A DNA stretch of 64,000 bases from Novosphingobium sp. 18050. GTDB taxonomy: Bacteria > Pseudomonadota > Alphaproteobacteria > Sphingomonadales > Sphingomonadaceae. The translations under genes were made by a program, and so were the position numbers. The DNA lies in contig NZ_CACSJO010000020.1 of assembly GCF_902706195.1 (NCBI RefSeq), forward strand, positions 31,096 through 95,095, read 5' to 3'. Below the pieces are notes generated by a model. The model was not told the origin of the DNA, did not search any database, and saw only the letters and a list, made by a program, of their open reading frames with translations. Below are positions 17,041 through 25,929 of the stretch, piece after piece; positions within the stretch are counted from its first letter, which is position 1; each line of letters begins with the position of its first letter.

Positions 17041-17583
17041 TCACGGCTGCGCTGCAGGCGCCTTGCGCAGCGGCAGCGTCTTTTCGAGATCGCCTAGCGT
17101 GATCTGGACCACCAGGCAGACCTTGCGCCCGGTCTTCGCCTCGCAGCGGAAACGGTGGCCCTTGCCGGTCCAGTTCTCGGCCAGTACCGCCTCACCCGGA
17201 TTCAGGCGGTAGGTCTTGCCGTCCCCGGTATCGATCAGCTGGTTGCCCTGCAGGTAGAGCAGGACATTGGTATTAGTCGCATAGTGCCATTCAGACTGGA
17301 ACCCGTCCGGCCAGTAGGCGATCACCACCCGCCGCACCTGCCGGTCGAACAGCACGTTCATGCCGTAGCTGCCCTGCGAGACCGGCACGGCCATTTCCTC
17401 GACGTGGGTGAGCCCGTCATCCGCCGAATAGAGGTGATACCAGCGCACCGGCTCCGCGAAATCGCCGAACAGGTTGTCCGCCGCCGCGATCGCCGAGGGT
17501 GGAACCAGCGATGCCGCCAGAGCGGCCCCCACGGGGACCATGCGCCGCATGATCCCCGCAATCCCCGTTGAAGCGCCCCTCAT
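17041..17583 (-). CDS. Secreted cupin-fold protein
   Basis: This 180-residue protein starts at an ATG that overlaps the stop of TonB receptor 2 (TGATG). The N terminus is a signal peptide with a hydrophobic core (VGAALAASLV) and a likely cleavage in AIAAAD, so a periplasmic location is expected. The C-terminal half has a cupin-like pattern: WHYATNTNVLLYLQG, then LNPGEAVLAENWTGKGH. Periplasmic cupins next to TonB receptors are seen in catabolic clusters, where they may bind or isomerise an incoming substrate. The function here is inferred from that position only. Confidence 0.72.
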   Translation of the reverse strand: MRGASTGIAGIMRRMVPVGAALAASLVPPSAIAAADNLFGDFAEPVRWYHLYSADDGLTHVEEMAVPVSQGSYGMNVLFDRQVRRVVIAYWPDGFQSEWHYATNTNVLLYLQGNQLIDTGDGKTYRLNPGEAVLAENWTGKGHRFRCEAKTGRKVCLVVQITLGDLEKTLPLRKAPAAQP

Positions 17584-19988
17584 CAGAAGTTGTACCGGAT
17601 GCGTGCGCCGATCTGACGCCCGGTACGCAGCCCGACGAGGATGTCGTTGGTGTTGGATCGCAGCACGTCCACGTTGCGCACGATACTGGTATAGGTCCGC
17701 TCGTTGGTAAGGTTCAGCACGAAGGCCTCGATCCGTGCACGGTCGGACGAAAGACCCGCGCGCAGGTTCACCAGATGCGTATCGGGCGTGTACGCAAGGT
17801 TCGCCTCGGTCGCATACATGCGGTTCTTGTAGATGTAGTCCGCGCGCAGATACCACTGGTCAAGCATGCCGCCCAGGATCGGCGACGGCAGGTCCGCGGT
17901 GTACTGCGCGCCCAGCGTGGCATTGACCGAAGGCACGCGCGGCAGGCTGTTGCCGGAAACGTCCGTGCTGCCCGTGATCGACACGGCGCATGTCACACAG
18001 ACATAATCGACGATCTCGCTGTAGTTGTAGCCGATGCCGCCGTTGAACGCGAGGTTCTGGCTCGCGCGCCAGTCGAGCTGGCCCTCGATGCCCGCCAGCC
18101 GGGTCTTGCCGGCGTTGGCCGAGAACGTCTGTACCTGCGTCTGATTGCCCGATCCTCCGGCCGGCACCACCGCGTTGACCGAGATGATCTGGTCGTTCCA
18201 GGTCCCGTAGTACGCGCTCACGTCATAGCTCAGCGTACCGAACAGCCGGCCCTTCACGCCCAGTTCCCACTGTTCGAGCGTCTCGGGCCTGACGGTCGTC
18301 TGCGCGCCGGTCTGCTGGAACGCCGCGTCCTGCACCGCCTGCGATGCGGTGGCGAGCGAGGAGTTGAACGCGCCGGGGTTCATGCCCTTCGACCACGATC
18401 CGTAGATCGTCAGGTCGCGGGTCGGCTCGATGGTAAGGCTGACGCGCGGCAGGAAGTTCTTGTAAGTCGCCTTGAGCAGCGTGTCGGTCGGCTTGTCGAA
18501 GATGCGGCGGCGCGAATAGATGTTGTCGATCTGGTAGCGACCGTCGAAGCTGAGATTCATGATCCCCAGCGTGTAGCCCAGCCCGAAGAAACCGCTCCAC
18601 GTCTTCGCCTGGTTAATGACCGATCCGGTCGAGACGCGGTAGCCGGTGGGATAAAGGGCGTTGGCGTTCGGCGTGCTGAGCGCCTCGGTGTAATTTGCAC
18701 CGACCGTCCAGGTGAACGGGCCCTTGCCGGTGGAGGCAGCGCGCAGCTCGGCCGACCAGTCGTCGAACATGTATTCCACGTAGGATTCGTAATCGACGAA
18801 GGGGCGCACCAGGTTCGCGTTGGTGCCGTTGAAGTTCGGGTTAGCGACACTTCGTGTATCCTCAAGGTCGAGGTCGTTAAGCGTCGCGTAGTGGTTCTGG
18901 TTCCAGGCGACGAGCGCGGAGATGCTGACCGGCGCGAACGGTGCATCCCACGTCAGCCCGCCGTGGACGTGATAGGCCCGGCGCTTCATGCCTGCCTCGG
19001 TCTGTACCAGGTTGTCGAACAGCAGCGGGACATTGGGATTGTCGATGACCTGGCTGCGGAACAGCGGATCCATGATGACATTGCTGGCGGGCGTCAGCGT
19101 GGGACTGCCCGGCAGCTTGCCGCAAATGTAATTGAGCCCGCGGCCCAGCCCGGCGTCGCAGTTGTAGTCGGGGCTGGCGAACTTGCCGAGCGGCCCCGGG
19201 CCGTCATCGTCATGCCAACCCAATCCGAAGATGCGGAGGGTCAGGTTCTCCGTTGGCTTGGCGATCAGCGTTACCGCAAGGCTGGTCGATTCCTGCTGGC
19301 CGAGCGTCTCCGACGCGCCGCCGGGATTGTCGAAGTCGCCGTCGGTGTAGAAATGCCGGCCACTGACGCGGAACAGCAGCTTGTCGGGAATGATCGCGCC
19401 TTCCAGCGAGGCGGTGAAGTTGGTCCAGCTGTTGGAGGCGATCTGCCCTTCCACCGAACCGCGCAGCTCGTTCGTCGGGTCCTTGGTGACGAGGTTCACC
19501 GCACCGGCGAACGTCGCTCGGCCGAAATAGGCGCTCTGCGGGCCCTTGAGCACTTCGACGCGGGCAAGGTCGCCGATGCCTTCGACGAAGCCGCCGGTAA
19601 CCGGCGCGCCGTCGATGAAGACCGAGACGTTGCCGTTCGAGGTCGGCGAAGAGGACGGCGTCATGCCGCGAATGATGATCTGCTGGTTGGAACGATCAGC
19701 GCGGCCCGAGCCCGAGTTCGACAGATACATGCTCGGCGTGACGTCTGCCACGTCGTTGAGGCTGGCGATGTTGCGCTTTTCAAGCGAGGCGGAATCGAGC
19801 GCGGTGATGGCGATCGGCACGTCCTGCAGCGATTCCTCGCGCTTGCGAGCAGTGACGACGATATCGCCGGGCAGGCTCACTCCGGCCTGTGCTTCCTGCG
19901 CGAGCGCGGGGGCTGCAGCGAGCCCCTGCCCGATCACTCCTACCGCGGCGGTGGCGAGCAGCATCCTGAGATAAGAATTGCGGTCCAT
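17583..19988 (-). CDS. TonB-dependent outer-membrane receptor 2
   Basis: This 801-residue protein has a signal peptide (core GVIGQGLAAAPALAQ) and TonB-box-like DIVVTARKREES. The plug has VEVLKGPQSAYFGRATFAGAVNLVT, and the barrel ends in IRYNF. It is close to TonB receptor 1 in the plug and is probably a paralogue for the same or a related substrate. The start at 19988 lies behind a good AGGGAAAA ribosome site. A longer reading frame upstream (to 21029) is read-through antisense to nothing but the symporter gene and is not used. A cupin gene follows, translationally coupled. Confidence 0.92.
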   Translation of the reverse strand: MDRNSYLRMLLATAAVGVIGQGLAAAPALAQEAQAGVSLPGDIVVTARKREESLQDVPIAITALDSASLEKRNIASLNDVADVTPSMYLSNSGSGRADRSNQQIIIRGMTPSSSPTSNGNVSVFIDGAPVTGGFVEGIGDLARVEVLKGPQSAYFGRATFAGAVNLVTKDPTNELRGSVEGQIASNSWTNFTASLEGAIIPDKLLFRVSGRHFYTDGDFDNPGGASETLGQQESTSLAVTLIAKPTENLTLRIFGLGWHDDDGPGPLGKFASPDYNCDAGLGRGLNYICGKLPGSPTLTPASNVIMDPLFRSQVIDNPNVPLLFDNLVQTEAGMKRRAYHVHGGLTWDAPFAPVSISALVAWNQNHYATLNDLDLEDTRSVANPNFNGTNANLVRPFVDYESYVEYMFDDWSAELRAASTGKGPFTWTVGANYTEALSTPNANALYPTGYRVSTGSVINQAKTWSGFFGLGYTLGIMNLSFDGRYQIDNIYSRRRIFDKPTDTLLKATYKNFLPRVSLTIEPTRDLTIYGSWSKGMNPGAFNSSLATASQAVQDAAFQQTGAQTTVRPETLEQWELGVKGRLFGTLSYDVSAYYGTWNDQIISVNAVVPAGGSGNQTQVQTFSANAGKTRLAGIEGQLDWRASQNLAFNGGIGYNYSEIVDYVCVTCAVSITGSTDVSGNSLPRVPSVNATLGAQYTADLPSPILGGMLDQWYLRADYIYKNRMYATEANLAYTPDTHLVNLRAGLSSDRARIEAFVLNLTNERTYTSIVRNVDVLRSNTNDILVGLRTGRQIGARIRYNF

Positions 19989-19996
19989 TGCTTTTC

Positions 19997-20025
19997 CCTG
20001 TTCCTTGCCTTGTTTGCAGAACAGG
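19997..20025 (-). promoter_or_regulatory. Hairpin in the TonB receptor 2 leader next to its ribosome site
   Basis: CCTGTTC and GAACAGG are perfect 7-base arms 15 bases apart in the mRNA leader. The 3' arm abuts the AGGGAAAA ribosome site, so folding could limit translation. This is seen in sequence, and the regulatory role is inferred. Confidence 0.3.
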
Positions 20026-20119
20026 TGACGCGGGCGGGACCGTTGCATAAGCAGCCAATCGCGGCTGGTCACTGTGCGATGAACGAGGGGCCTTCCAGCG
20101 CAGACTTTCCACCCTGCGA

Positions 20120-21529
20120 TCAGATTGCGGCCTCCTGCCCTGCCCTTTCCAGCGCTGCTGCGTCGAGGCGGTAGAACCAGATCAGCCCCGCCGCGGTCAG
20201 ATTCGCCAGGATCGGCACACCGACCAACAGCACGTAAAGCGACAGCACAGCGCTCTCGGGCTGGTCGACGATCGCGCCGCCGGTGGTCGGGATATAGGCG
20301 CTGAAGGCCAGGAACCCGCCGATCAGTGCGGGCGCGACTGCAAAAGCGATCTTCTCGACAATTGCGTATACGCTGGCGAACATGCCCTCGCGGCGCAGCC
20401 CCGTGCGGTAGAAGTCGAACTGCATGGTGTCCGGGAGCATCGCCGTCCCAGCCAGTAGAATGCCCGCGCTGAAGACGCCGCGCATAAAGCCACGCGTCGC
20501 AAGCGTCCATGCCGTTTCCTCGACACCGGGCAGCAGCCAGGCGAGGTAGATCAGGCACTGCGCTAACAGACCGATGATATAGATCGGGCGCTTGCCCCAG
20601 CGGTTGATCGCCTTGACCCAGAGCGCCAGCGTACCGGCCAGCGCGATGTTCTCCGCCACGCTGAACCACACCTGCCCGACATAGCCCACCCGCGCGACGT
20701 TGAGCAGGAACAGGAGCTGCGTGCTGGCCGTCGCGGCCTGCCCGAACAGCAGGAACAGCTTGGCGCTCATCAGCAGGACGAACGGCCGGTTCGAAAGGAC
20801 CATGCGCGCGTGCGCGAGCGGGCGGATCCGTGTTCCCGTCTCGACCCGCTCCTGCCGCCGCGCCTTGGCGGTGAACACGACCGTGAGCTGCGTGCTGCAG
20901 ACGATGACGACCGCAAGGGTCAACCCCATCACCGCATATCCCCGCTCCCCGCGCCCGAACAGCGCGATCAACTGGGCGCCCCCGGCCACCGAGACGAGCT
21001 GCCCCACCGCGATAAAGAAGCTGCGCCACGAGATCAGTCCGGTGCGCGAAGACGCATCGTCAGTCATCTCGGCGGGCATGGCGATATAGGGGATGTTGAA
21101 TAGCGAATAGCCGGTCGAATAGATCACCAGCAAAACCGCGAGACTAACGATCAGGCCGGTCCCCGTCGGCAGCAGCCACGGATTGAAGATCAGCGCGAAA
21201 GCGCCCGCGCCCATCAGGCTGCCCACGAACATGTAGGGACGGCGCCGCCCCCAGCGCGACTTTGTCCGATCGCTGGCGGCGCCGATGAGAATGTCCGCCA
21301 CGATGTCGTAGAGCTTGGACCCGGTCAGAAGCATCCCGGCGATCGCGGGAGACAGCCCCAGTACCGTCGCCAGCATCGCCGGAAAGTACATCGAGATCGG
21401 GTTGAGCATGCACGAAACCCCCACCGTCCCGATCCCGAAGGCGAGCGAAAGCGAAAGCGGCAGTTCCGATTTGCGAGCGGGAGTGCGGACGGGCGCATGA
21501 GCGGGCGACGAGGGGTTCTTGGCAGCCAT
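20120..21529 (-). CDS. GPH-family (MelB-like) symporter
   Basis: This 469-residue protein has about 12 hydrophobic segments and the glycoside-pentoside-hexuronide:cation symporter signature KLYDIVADILIGAASDRT followed by SRWGRRRPYMFVG. In sphingomonads, GPH proteins often sit with TonB receptors and are not always sugar carriers. It should be an inner-membrane importer that completes the uptake route begun by TonB receptor 2, 131 bases downstream on the same strand. It is divergent from the six-gene operon at 21689. Confidence 0.88.
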   Translation of the reverse strand: MAAKNPSSPAHAPVRTPARKSELPLSLSLAFGIGTVGVSCMLNPISMYFPAMLATVLGLSPAIAGMLLTGSKLYDIVADILIGAASDRTKSRWGRRRPYMFVGSLMGAGAFALIFNPWLLPTGTGLIVSLAVLLVIYSTGYSLFNIPYIAMPAEMTDDASSRTGLISWRSFFIAVGQLVSVAGGAQLIALFGRGERGYAVMGLTLAVVIVCSTQLTVVFTAKARRQERVETGTRIRPLAHARMVLSNRPFVLLMSAKLFLLFGQAATASTQLLFLLNVARVGYVGQVWFSVAENIALAGTLALWVKAINRWGKRPIYIIGLLAQCLIYLAWLLPGVEETAWTLATRGFMRGVFSAGILLAGTAMLPDTMQFDFYRTGLRREGMFASVYAIVEKIAFAVAPALIGGFLAFSAYIPTTGGAIVDQPESAVLSLYVLLVGVPILANLTAAGLIWFYRLDAAALERAGQEAAI

Positions 21530-21688
21530 GCCGCATGAAGTGCTGCAATCGGTTCCGGCGCCAGCCCTCCCGGCAGTACTTATCGACTGTCGGTCAGTCG
21601 CGATCCGATCCGTGACCTTGAACGACCGAGCCTGCTACCTCGCTTTTGACACGGCAACCGAGCGCCGCAGGAGGCATTCAGCAAATCC

Positions 21689-22507
21689 ATGGTGCAGATC
21701 ATCCGCAGCTACGCGAAAGGGCGCTGGGGACAAGTGCATCTGCGCAGTTGCGGAGAGGCGCGAAGCGACGGCCCGCCGCCGCTCCTTTGCATCCATTCCA
21801 CGCCGAGCAGCGGCGCGATGTGGGACGCGCTCCTGCCGCGCCTCGGCCGCGACCGATTGGTGATCGCACCCGATACGCCCGGCTACGGCATGAGCGATCC
21901 GCCGCCCGCCCCGGTGACGATCCGCGACTATGCCGAGGCGCTAGCCTCGCTTTGCGACGATCTCGGCCTTGAGCGGTTCGACATCGCCGGGTTCCACACC
22001 GGCTCTATCATCGCCACCGAACTGGCCAACCTGCATCCCACGCGCGTCCGCCGCGTCGTCGCCTTCGGACTTGCCGCCTACGACGCTGATGCCCGTGCCC
22101 AGCGCCTGGCGCGAATACGCGAGTTCTTTCCCGAGCCCGCCGCAAACCTCGTCCACATCGAGAAGCTCTGGGCCAGATTGACGGAACTCGCCGACCCGCG
22201 CCTCCAGCCCGAGGAAAGGCACATCGCGATGGCCGACAGCCTGCGGACCGGCGCCCGCCTGCCGTGGGGCTTCATGGCGGTCTACGACCACGACTTCATC
22301 GCCGCAATGCGCCGGGTCGCACAACCCGTGCTGGTGATGAACCCCGAGGACGACCTGTGGGCGCAGACCCATGCGCACTGGCGCGCTTACCCCGATGCGC
22401 GGCTTGTGGAACTACCGGGCGTAAAGCACGGCGTGCTCAAACTGGAGACCGACCGAGTCGAAGCTGAAATGCGCGCCTTCCTGAGTACGGAGCCGACATG
22501 CTGCTAA
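21689..22507 (+). CDS. Alpha/beta-hydrolase-fold protein with His at the nucleophile position (copy C)
   Basis: This 272-residue protein has the oxyanion-loop-like CIHSTPSSGAM, APDTPGYGMSD, and an elbow G-F-H-T-G (residues 101-105) with His103 replacing Ser. Unlike copies A and B, it keeps an acidic loop (NPEDDLW) and a C-terminal His (GVKHGVLK). It is therefore close to a full triad with His as the odd residue. It is the first gene of the plus-strand operon. An AGGAGG sequence lies 15 bases ahead of the ATG, which is longer than usual. It overlaps the M24 gene by 10 bases. It is most similar to copy D at 25090. Confidence 0.8.
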   Translation: MVQIIRSYAKGRWGQVHLRSCGEARSDGPPPLLCIHSTPSSGAMWDALLPRLGRDRLVIAPDTPGYGMSDPPPAPVTIRDYAEALASLCDDLGLERFDIAGFHTGSIIATELANLHPTRVRRVVAFGLAAYDADARAQRLARIREFFPEPAANLVHIEKLWARLTELADPRLQPEERHIAMADSLRTGARLPWGFMAVYDHDFIAAMRRVAQPVLVMNPEDDLWAQTHAHWRAYPDARLVELPGVKHGVLKLETDRVEAEMRAFLSTEPTCC

Positions 22508-23670
22508 ACCGCGACCGCGCCGACATGATCATGGATCGCGACGGACTGGCGGCGATCGTCGCCTCGACCCCGATCAACACCTACTACCTCAGTTCCTGGG
22601 CGACCGACGCCAGCTGGGGCTTTGGCGACCTGGCGCTCTGCGTGCTGCCGCGCGACCGTGCACTGCCCCCGGCAGTCATCACCGTGGAGGTCGACGCCGG
22701 CCAGCCACAGCAGCGGGACGGCACCTGGATGGAAATCGTGCGCGGCTACGCCCGCCGCCCCGGAATCGGCCCCGGCGGCACCCAGGCCGGTGCAGATACC
22801 AGTGGCCTGCCCTCCGACCACGCTACCGCCATCGCCGCATGGTTTGCAGAACTGGGGCTTGGCAACGCCGCCATCGGGTTCGAGGACCGCGGCCTGGGCG
22901 CCGATGTAGCCGTGCAGATGCCGGGGCTCAGGATCACCGATGCAAAGGATCTCCTGCGCGAGATTCGCATGGTCAAGACGCCGCAGGAACTCGCCTTCAT
23001 GCGAGCGGCGGCACGCAAGACCGACGCCGCCATCGCCCTTTGCGCCGAAGCCATCGCCGCCGGAGCCACCTGCGCCGAGGCCGAGCGGGTGTTCTGGGCG
23101 GGGGTTCCGATGACGGGCGCGCGGCCGATGTTCCTGCTCATCACACCCTACCGGCCCGGCCAGGGCCGCCTGCCCAAGACCGCGCAGCTTCTGCCCGGCG
23201 ACACCGTCACTTTCGACGCCACCGCCGAATACGCTCACTACACCAGCGACATCGGCCGTACCCTGGTGATCGGCGAGCCGAGCGCGGAGCAGCTGCGCTG
23301 CTACAACGCGACGCGAAAGGGCTGGCTCGCCTCGCTCGGCGCATTCCGCGCCGGCGCGCACTCCACCGAAGTCGAGGCCAGCGTCACTGCCGCGATCCAA
23401 GCGGCGGGCAATCCCGCGTACAAGGCATCGAACATCCATTCGGTCGGCCTCGAACACACCGACCACCCCCATCCCGGCAATGCCATGGCACCGTTCACGC
23501 TTGAAACCGGCATGGTGCTGAGCTGCGACTTGCCCTGGATCGGCCCTGAAGTGGGCAAGTTCCACTTCGAGGACCTCATCCTCCTCGGCAAGGACGGCGT
23601 CGAGATACTCAACCGGGCCGACAACCGGCTCATCGCCTGCATCGACGGCCGCACCGAGCACGTCGGATGA
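22498..23670 (+). CDS. M24-family (creatinase / Xaa-Pro peptidase-like) protein 1
   Basis: This 390-residue protein has a creatinase N-terminal domain followed by a pita-bread domain. Metal-site positions can be followed: Asp240 and Asp251 (TFDATAEYAHYTSDIGRT), His314 in the HSVGLEHTDHP block, and Glu358 (HFEDLILL). The remaining ligand, normally Glu in an EPG motif, is Asp344 in CDLPW. The family includes peptidases as well as creatinase and ectoine hydrolase, which cut non-peptide C-N bonds. The start overlaps the preceding gene by 10 bases. A second M24 gene with the same N terminus (MLLNR) ends the operon, so the two may form a heteromer or act in sequence. Confidence 0.85.
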   Translation: MLLNRDRADMIMDRDGLAAIVASTPINTYYLSSWATDASWGFGDLALCVLPRDRALPPAVITVEVDAGQPQQRDGTWMEIVRGYARRPGIGPGGTQAGADTSGLPSDHATAIAAWFAELGLGNAAIGFEDRGLGADVAVQMPGLRITDAKDLLREIRMVKTPQELAFMRAAARKTDAAIALCAEAIAAGATCAEAERVFWAGVPMTGARPMFLLITPYRPGQGRLPKTAQLLPGDTVTFDATAEYAHYTSDIGRTLVIGEPSAEQLRCYNATRKGWLASLGAFRAGAHSTEVEASVTAAIQAAGNPAYKASNIHSVGLEHTDHPHPGNAMAPFTLETGMVLSCDLPWIGPEVGKFHFEDLILLGKDGVEILNRADNRLIACIDGRTEHVG

Positions 23671-23689
23671 CCGCAGGAAGGAAATAGGC

Positions 23690-25093
23690 ATGCCCGTGAC
23701 AAGCGCTCCCCGCCGCCAGATGATCTTCGCGACCTTCATCCACAACGCCGGCGCCCATCCCGGCGGGTGGCGCTTCGGCGACGGCGCCGCCGAAGACCTG
23801 CACGACTTCACCGTCTATGCCCGCCTTGCCAAAACAGCGGAACGCGGCAAGTTCCACTGCTACTTCTCCGGCGACGCGCAGGGCTATCACCACATTTCGG
23901 GGAGCGGTGCGTTCTCGGCCACCGACAACGCAGGCAAGCTGGAACCGACGACGCTGCTCGCTGCATTGTCGCAGGTGACCAGCTCGATCGGCCTGGTCTC
24001 CACTGCCTCGACTACCTACAACGAGCCTTACGCGATCGCCCGCCGCTTCGCCTCCCTCGACCACCTGACCGCTGGCCGCGCGGGCTGGAACGTGGTGACC
24101 TCCGCCACCGAGAACGAAGCGCGCAACTTCGGACGCGACCTCAACATGGACCACGACCAGCGCTATGAGCGCGCCGAGGAGTTTGTCGATGTCGTGCGCG
24201 GGCTATGGGATAGCTGGGAGGACGGCTCGATGGTCCGCGACAAGGCGGCAGGCCGCTACTTCGAACCGGCAAAAGTTCACGCGCTCAACCACAAGGGGCG
24301 CCATTTCAACGTCAGCGGCCCGCTCAACGTCGGCCGGCCGCCGCAGGGTCATCCGGTGATTGTGCAGGCCGGCGGGTCAGAGCCCGGTCGCGGGCTGGCA
24401 GCGCGTACGGCAGACCTCGTGTTCACCGCGCAGCCATCGATGGAGAAGGCGCAGGTCTTCTACGCTGACATGAAATCCCGCGCGCGCGGCTTCGGGCGCA
24501 ACCCCGACCATGTGAAGATCATCCCCTCGATGCAGATACTGGTGCGCGCCACCGAGGAGGAAGCCCGGCGCGATACGCAGGCGCTGCTTGACCTCATCCC
24601 GCTCGAACTCGCAGTCGGCAAGCTGGAGATGCTGCTCGGCGACATCGACCTTTCCGGCGCGCCCCTCGACGGTCCGCTTCCCGACATCGGCCTCACCAAC
24701 GCCGGCCAATGGGTGCAGCAGCAGATCATCGCCATGGCCCACGACGAGAACCTCACCGTCGAGCAGCTCGCCCGCCGCGTGTCGGTCTCGCGCGCCAGCT
24801 TCACGATGGCGGGCACGCCCGAGCAGGTCGCCGACATGTTCCAGGAGTGGTTCGAGGCAGAAGCCGGCGACGGATTTTCGATCTCACCCAACTACCTCGA
24901 CGGCAACCTCGACGACATCGTCGACCTTGTGGTCCCGATCCTCCAGGCACGCGGCCTGTTCCGCACCGAGTACGAGGAAGGCACCCTGCGCGACAACCTC
25001 GGCCTGCCGCGCCCGGAAAACATGTTCGTCGCCGACCCCACGCTCGGCGGCGAACCTGACATCTGGAAGCCGCTCCACGTGGCTGCGCAATGA
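23690..25093 (+). CDS. Luciferase-like FMN-dependent monooxygenase (NtaA/SnaA/DszA/SoxA type)
   Basis: This 467-residue protein has the family's AERGKFHCYFSGDAQ start region, the LTAGRAGWNVVTS segment and the long C-terminal half typical of nitrilotriacetate and dibenzothiophene-sulfone monooxygenases. Such enzymes use reduced FMN from a separate reductase to break C-N or C-S bonds. No flavin reductase gene was seen in the window, so it must be supplied from elsewhere. The ATG follows an AAGGAA ribosome site. The stop overlaps the next start by 4 bases. The reaction class is well supported. The substrate is not known. Confidence 0.88.
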   Translation: MPVTSAPRRQMIFATFIHNAGAHPGGWRFGDGAAEDLHDFTVYARLAKTAERGKFHCYFSGDAQGYHHISGSGAFSATDNAGKLEPTTLLAALSQVTSSIGLVSTASTTYNEPYAIARRFASLDHLTAGRAGWNVVTSATENEARNFGRDLNMDHDQRYERAEEFVDVVRGLWDSWEDGSMVRDKAAGRYFEPAKVHALNHKGRHFNVSGPLNVGRPPQGHPVIVQAGGSEPGRGLAARTADLVFTAQPSMEKAQVFYADMKSRARGFGRNPDHVKIIPSMQILVRATEEEARRDTQALLDLIPLELAVGKLEMLLGDIDLSGAPLDGPLPDIGLTNAGQWVQQQIIAMAHDENLTVEQLARRVSVSRASFTMAGTPEQVADMFQEWFEAEAGDGFSISPNYLDGNLDDIVDLVVPILQARGLFRTEYEEGTLRDNLGLPRPENMFVADPTLGGEPDIWKPLHVAAQ

Positions 25094-25920
25094 GCGCGCC
25101 CCTCATGCAACGCGCCTATTGTGACGGGCCATACGGCCAGATTCATTACCGGGTCGCGCGGCCGGCAGGCCCCGCCGCCCTGCCCCCGCTGCTGTGCCTG
25201 CACCAGACGCCCAAGTCCGGCTTCGACTACGAGCCGGTCATGCCGCTGCTGGCTGCGCAGGGCCGTGTCGTGCTGGCCCCGGACACCCCCGGCTACGGCG
25301 GCAGCGACGCCCCGCCCGCACCGATCGGAATTCGCGATTTCGGCCAGGTCATGGCCGGCTTCCTCGAAACGATGCGCGCTGACGGCGTGATCGGCGAAGG
25401 TCCGGTCGACGTCATGGGCTATCACACAGGCTCGGTCACCGCGACCGAGCTTGCGGTCTCCCGGCCGCGTCTGATCCGCCGCCTCGTGCTGGTCAGCCTC
25501 GCCGCCTACGAGGCGGAGGAACGCATCCGCCGCCTCGCTTCGATCGACCGCTTCCCGGTGCCGCGCCCCGACGCGGGCCACGTCGCAGACCTGTGGAAGC
25601 TCATGGAATCGATGCATGACACCCGCGTCGATCTCGACTGGAAGCATGCGTCACTGGCGGAACACCTCCGGCCCGGCAAGCGGCTGCCCTGGGGCTTCCG
25701 CGCCGTGTACGAATACGACTTCATCGGCGCGCTGGAGAACCTGCGCCAGCCGACGCTGCTGCTGTGCCCGCAGGACGACCTGTGGGACGTGACGCACCGC
25801 GAGGCGCATCGTATCCCCGACGCCCGCCTTGTTGAACTGCACGGCGCTGCTCACGGCTTCCTGAAAGTCGATGCGGAGGCCATCGCCGCCCGCATCGACA
25901 GCTTCCTGAAAGAGCGCTGA
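25090..25920 (+). CDS. Alpha/beta-hydrolase-fold protein with His at the nucleophile position (copy D)
   Basis: This 276-residue protein has CLHQTPKSGFD, APDTPGYGGSD and an elbow G-Y-H-T-G (residues 110-114), with His112 where Ser is normal. The acid loop PQDDLWD and a C-terminal His (GAAHGFLK) are kept, as in copy C. It is translationally coupled to the monooxygenase (ATGA overlap), which suggests that it handles the monooxygenase product. Because the nucleophile is missing, the name hydrolase is unsafe. A lyase or hydratase function is possible. Confidence 0.8.
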   Translation: MSAPLMQRAYCDGPYGQIHYRVARPAGPAALPPLLCLHQTPKSGFDYEPVMPLLAAQGRVVLAPDTPGYGGSDAPPAPIGIRDFGQVMAGFLETMRADGVIGEGPVDVMGYHTGSVTATELAVSRPRLIRRLVLVSLAAYEAEERIRRLASIDRFPVPRPDAGHVADLWKLMESMHDTRVDLDWKHASLAEHLRPGKRLPWGFRAVYEYDFIGALENLRQPTLLLCPQDDLWDVTHREAHRIPDARLVELHGAAHGFLKVDAEAIAARIDSFLKER

Positions 25921-25929
25921 AACCCTGCC

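Noticed and set aside
17568..20174. An 868-codon open frame on the plus strand opposite TonB receptor 2
   Set aside because: It has the same antisense pattern as at receptor 1 and no recognisable protein. The minus-strand receptor is unambiguous.
25075..25082. CCACGTGG, identical to the core of the TetR-type element
   Set aside because: It lies inside the end of the monooxygenase coding region and lacks the flanking ATGTTT, so it is most likely chance.
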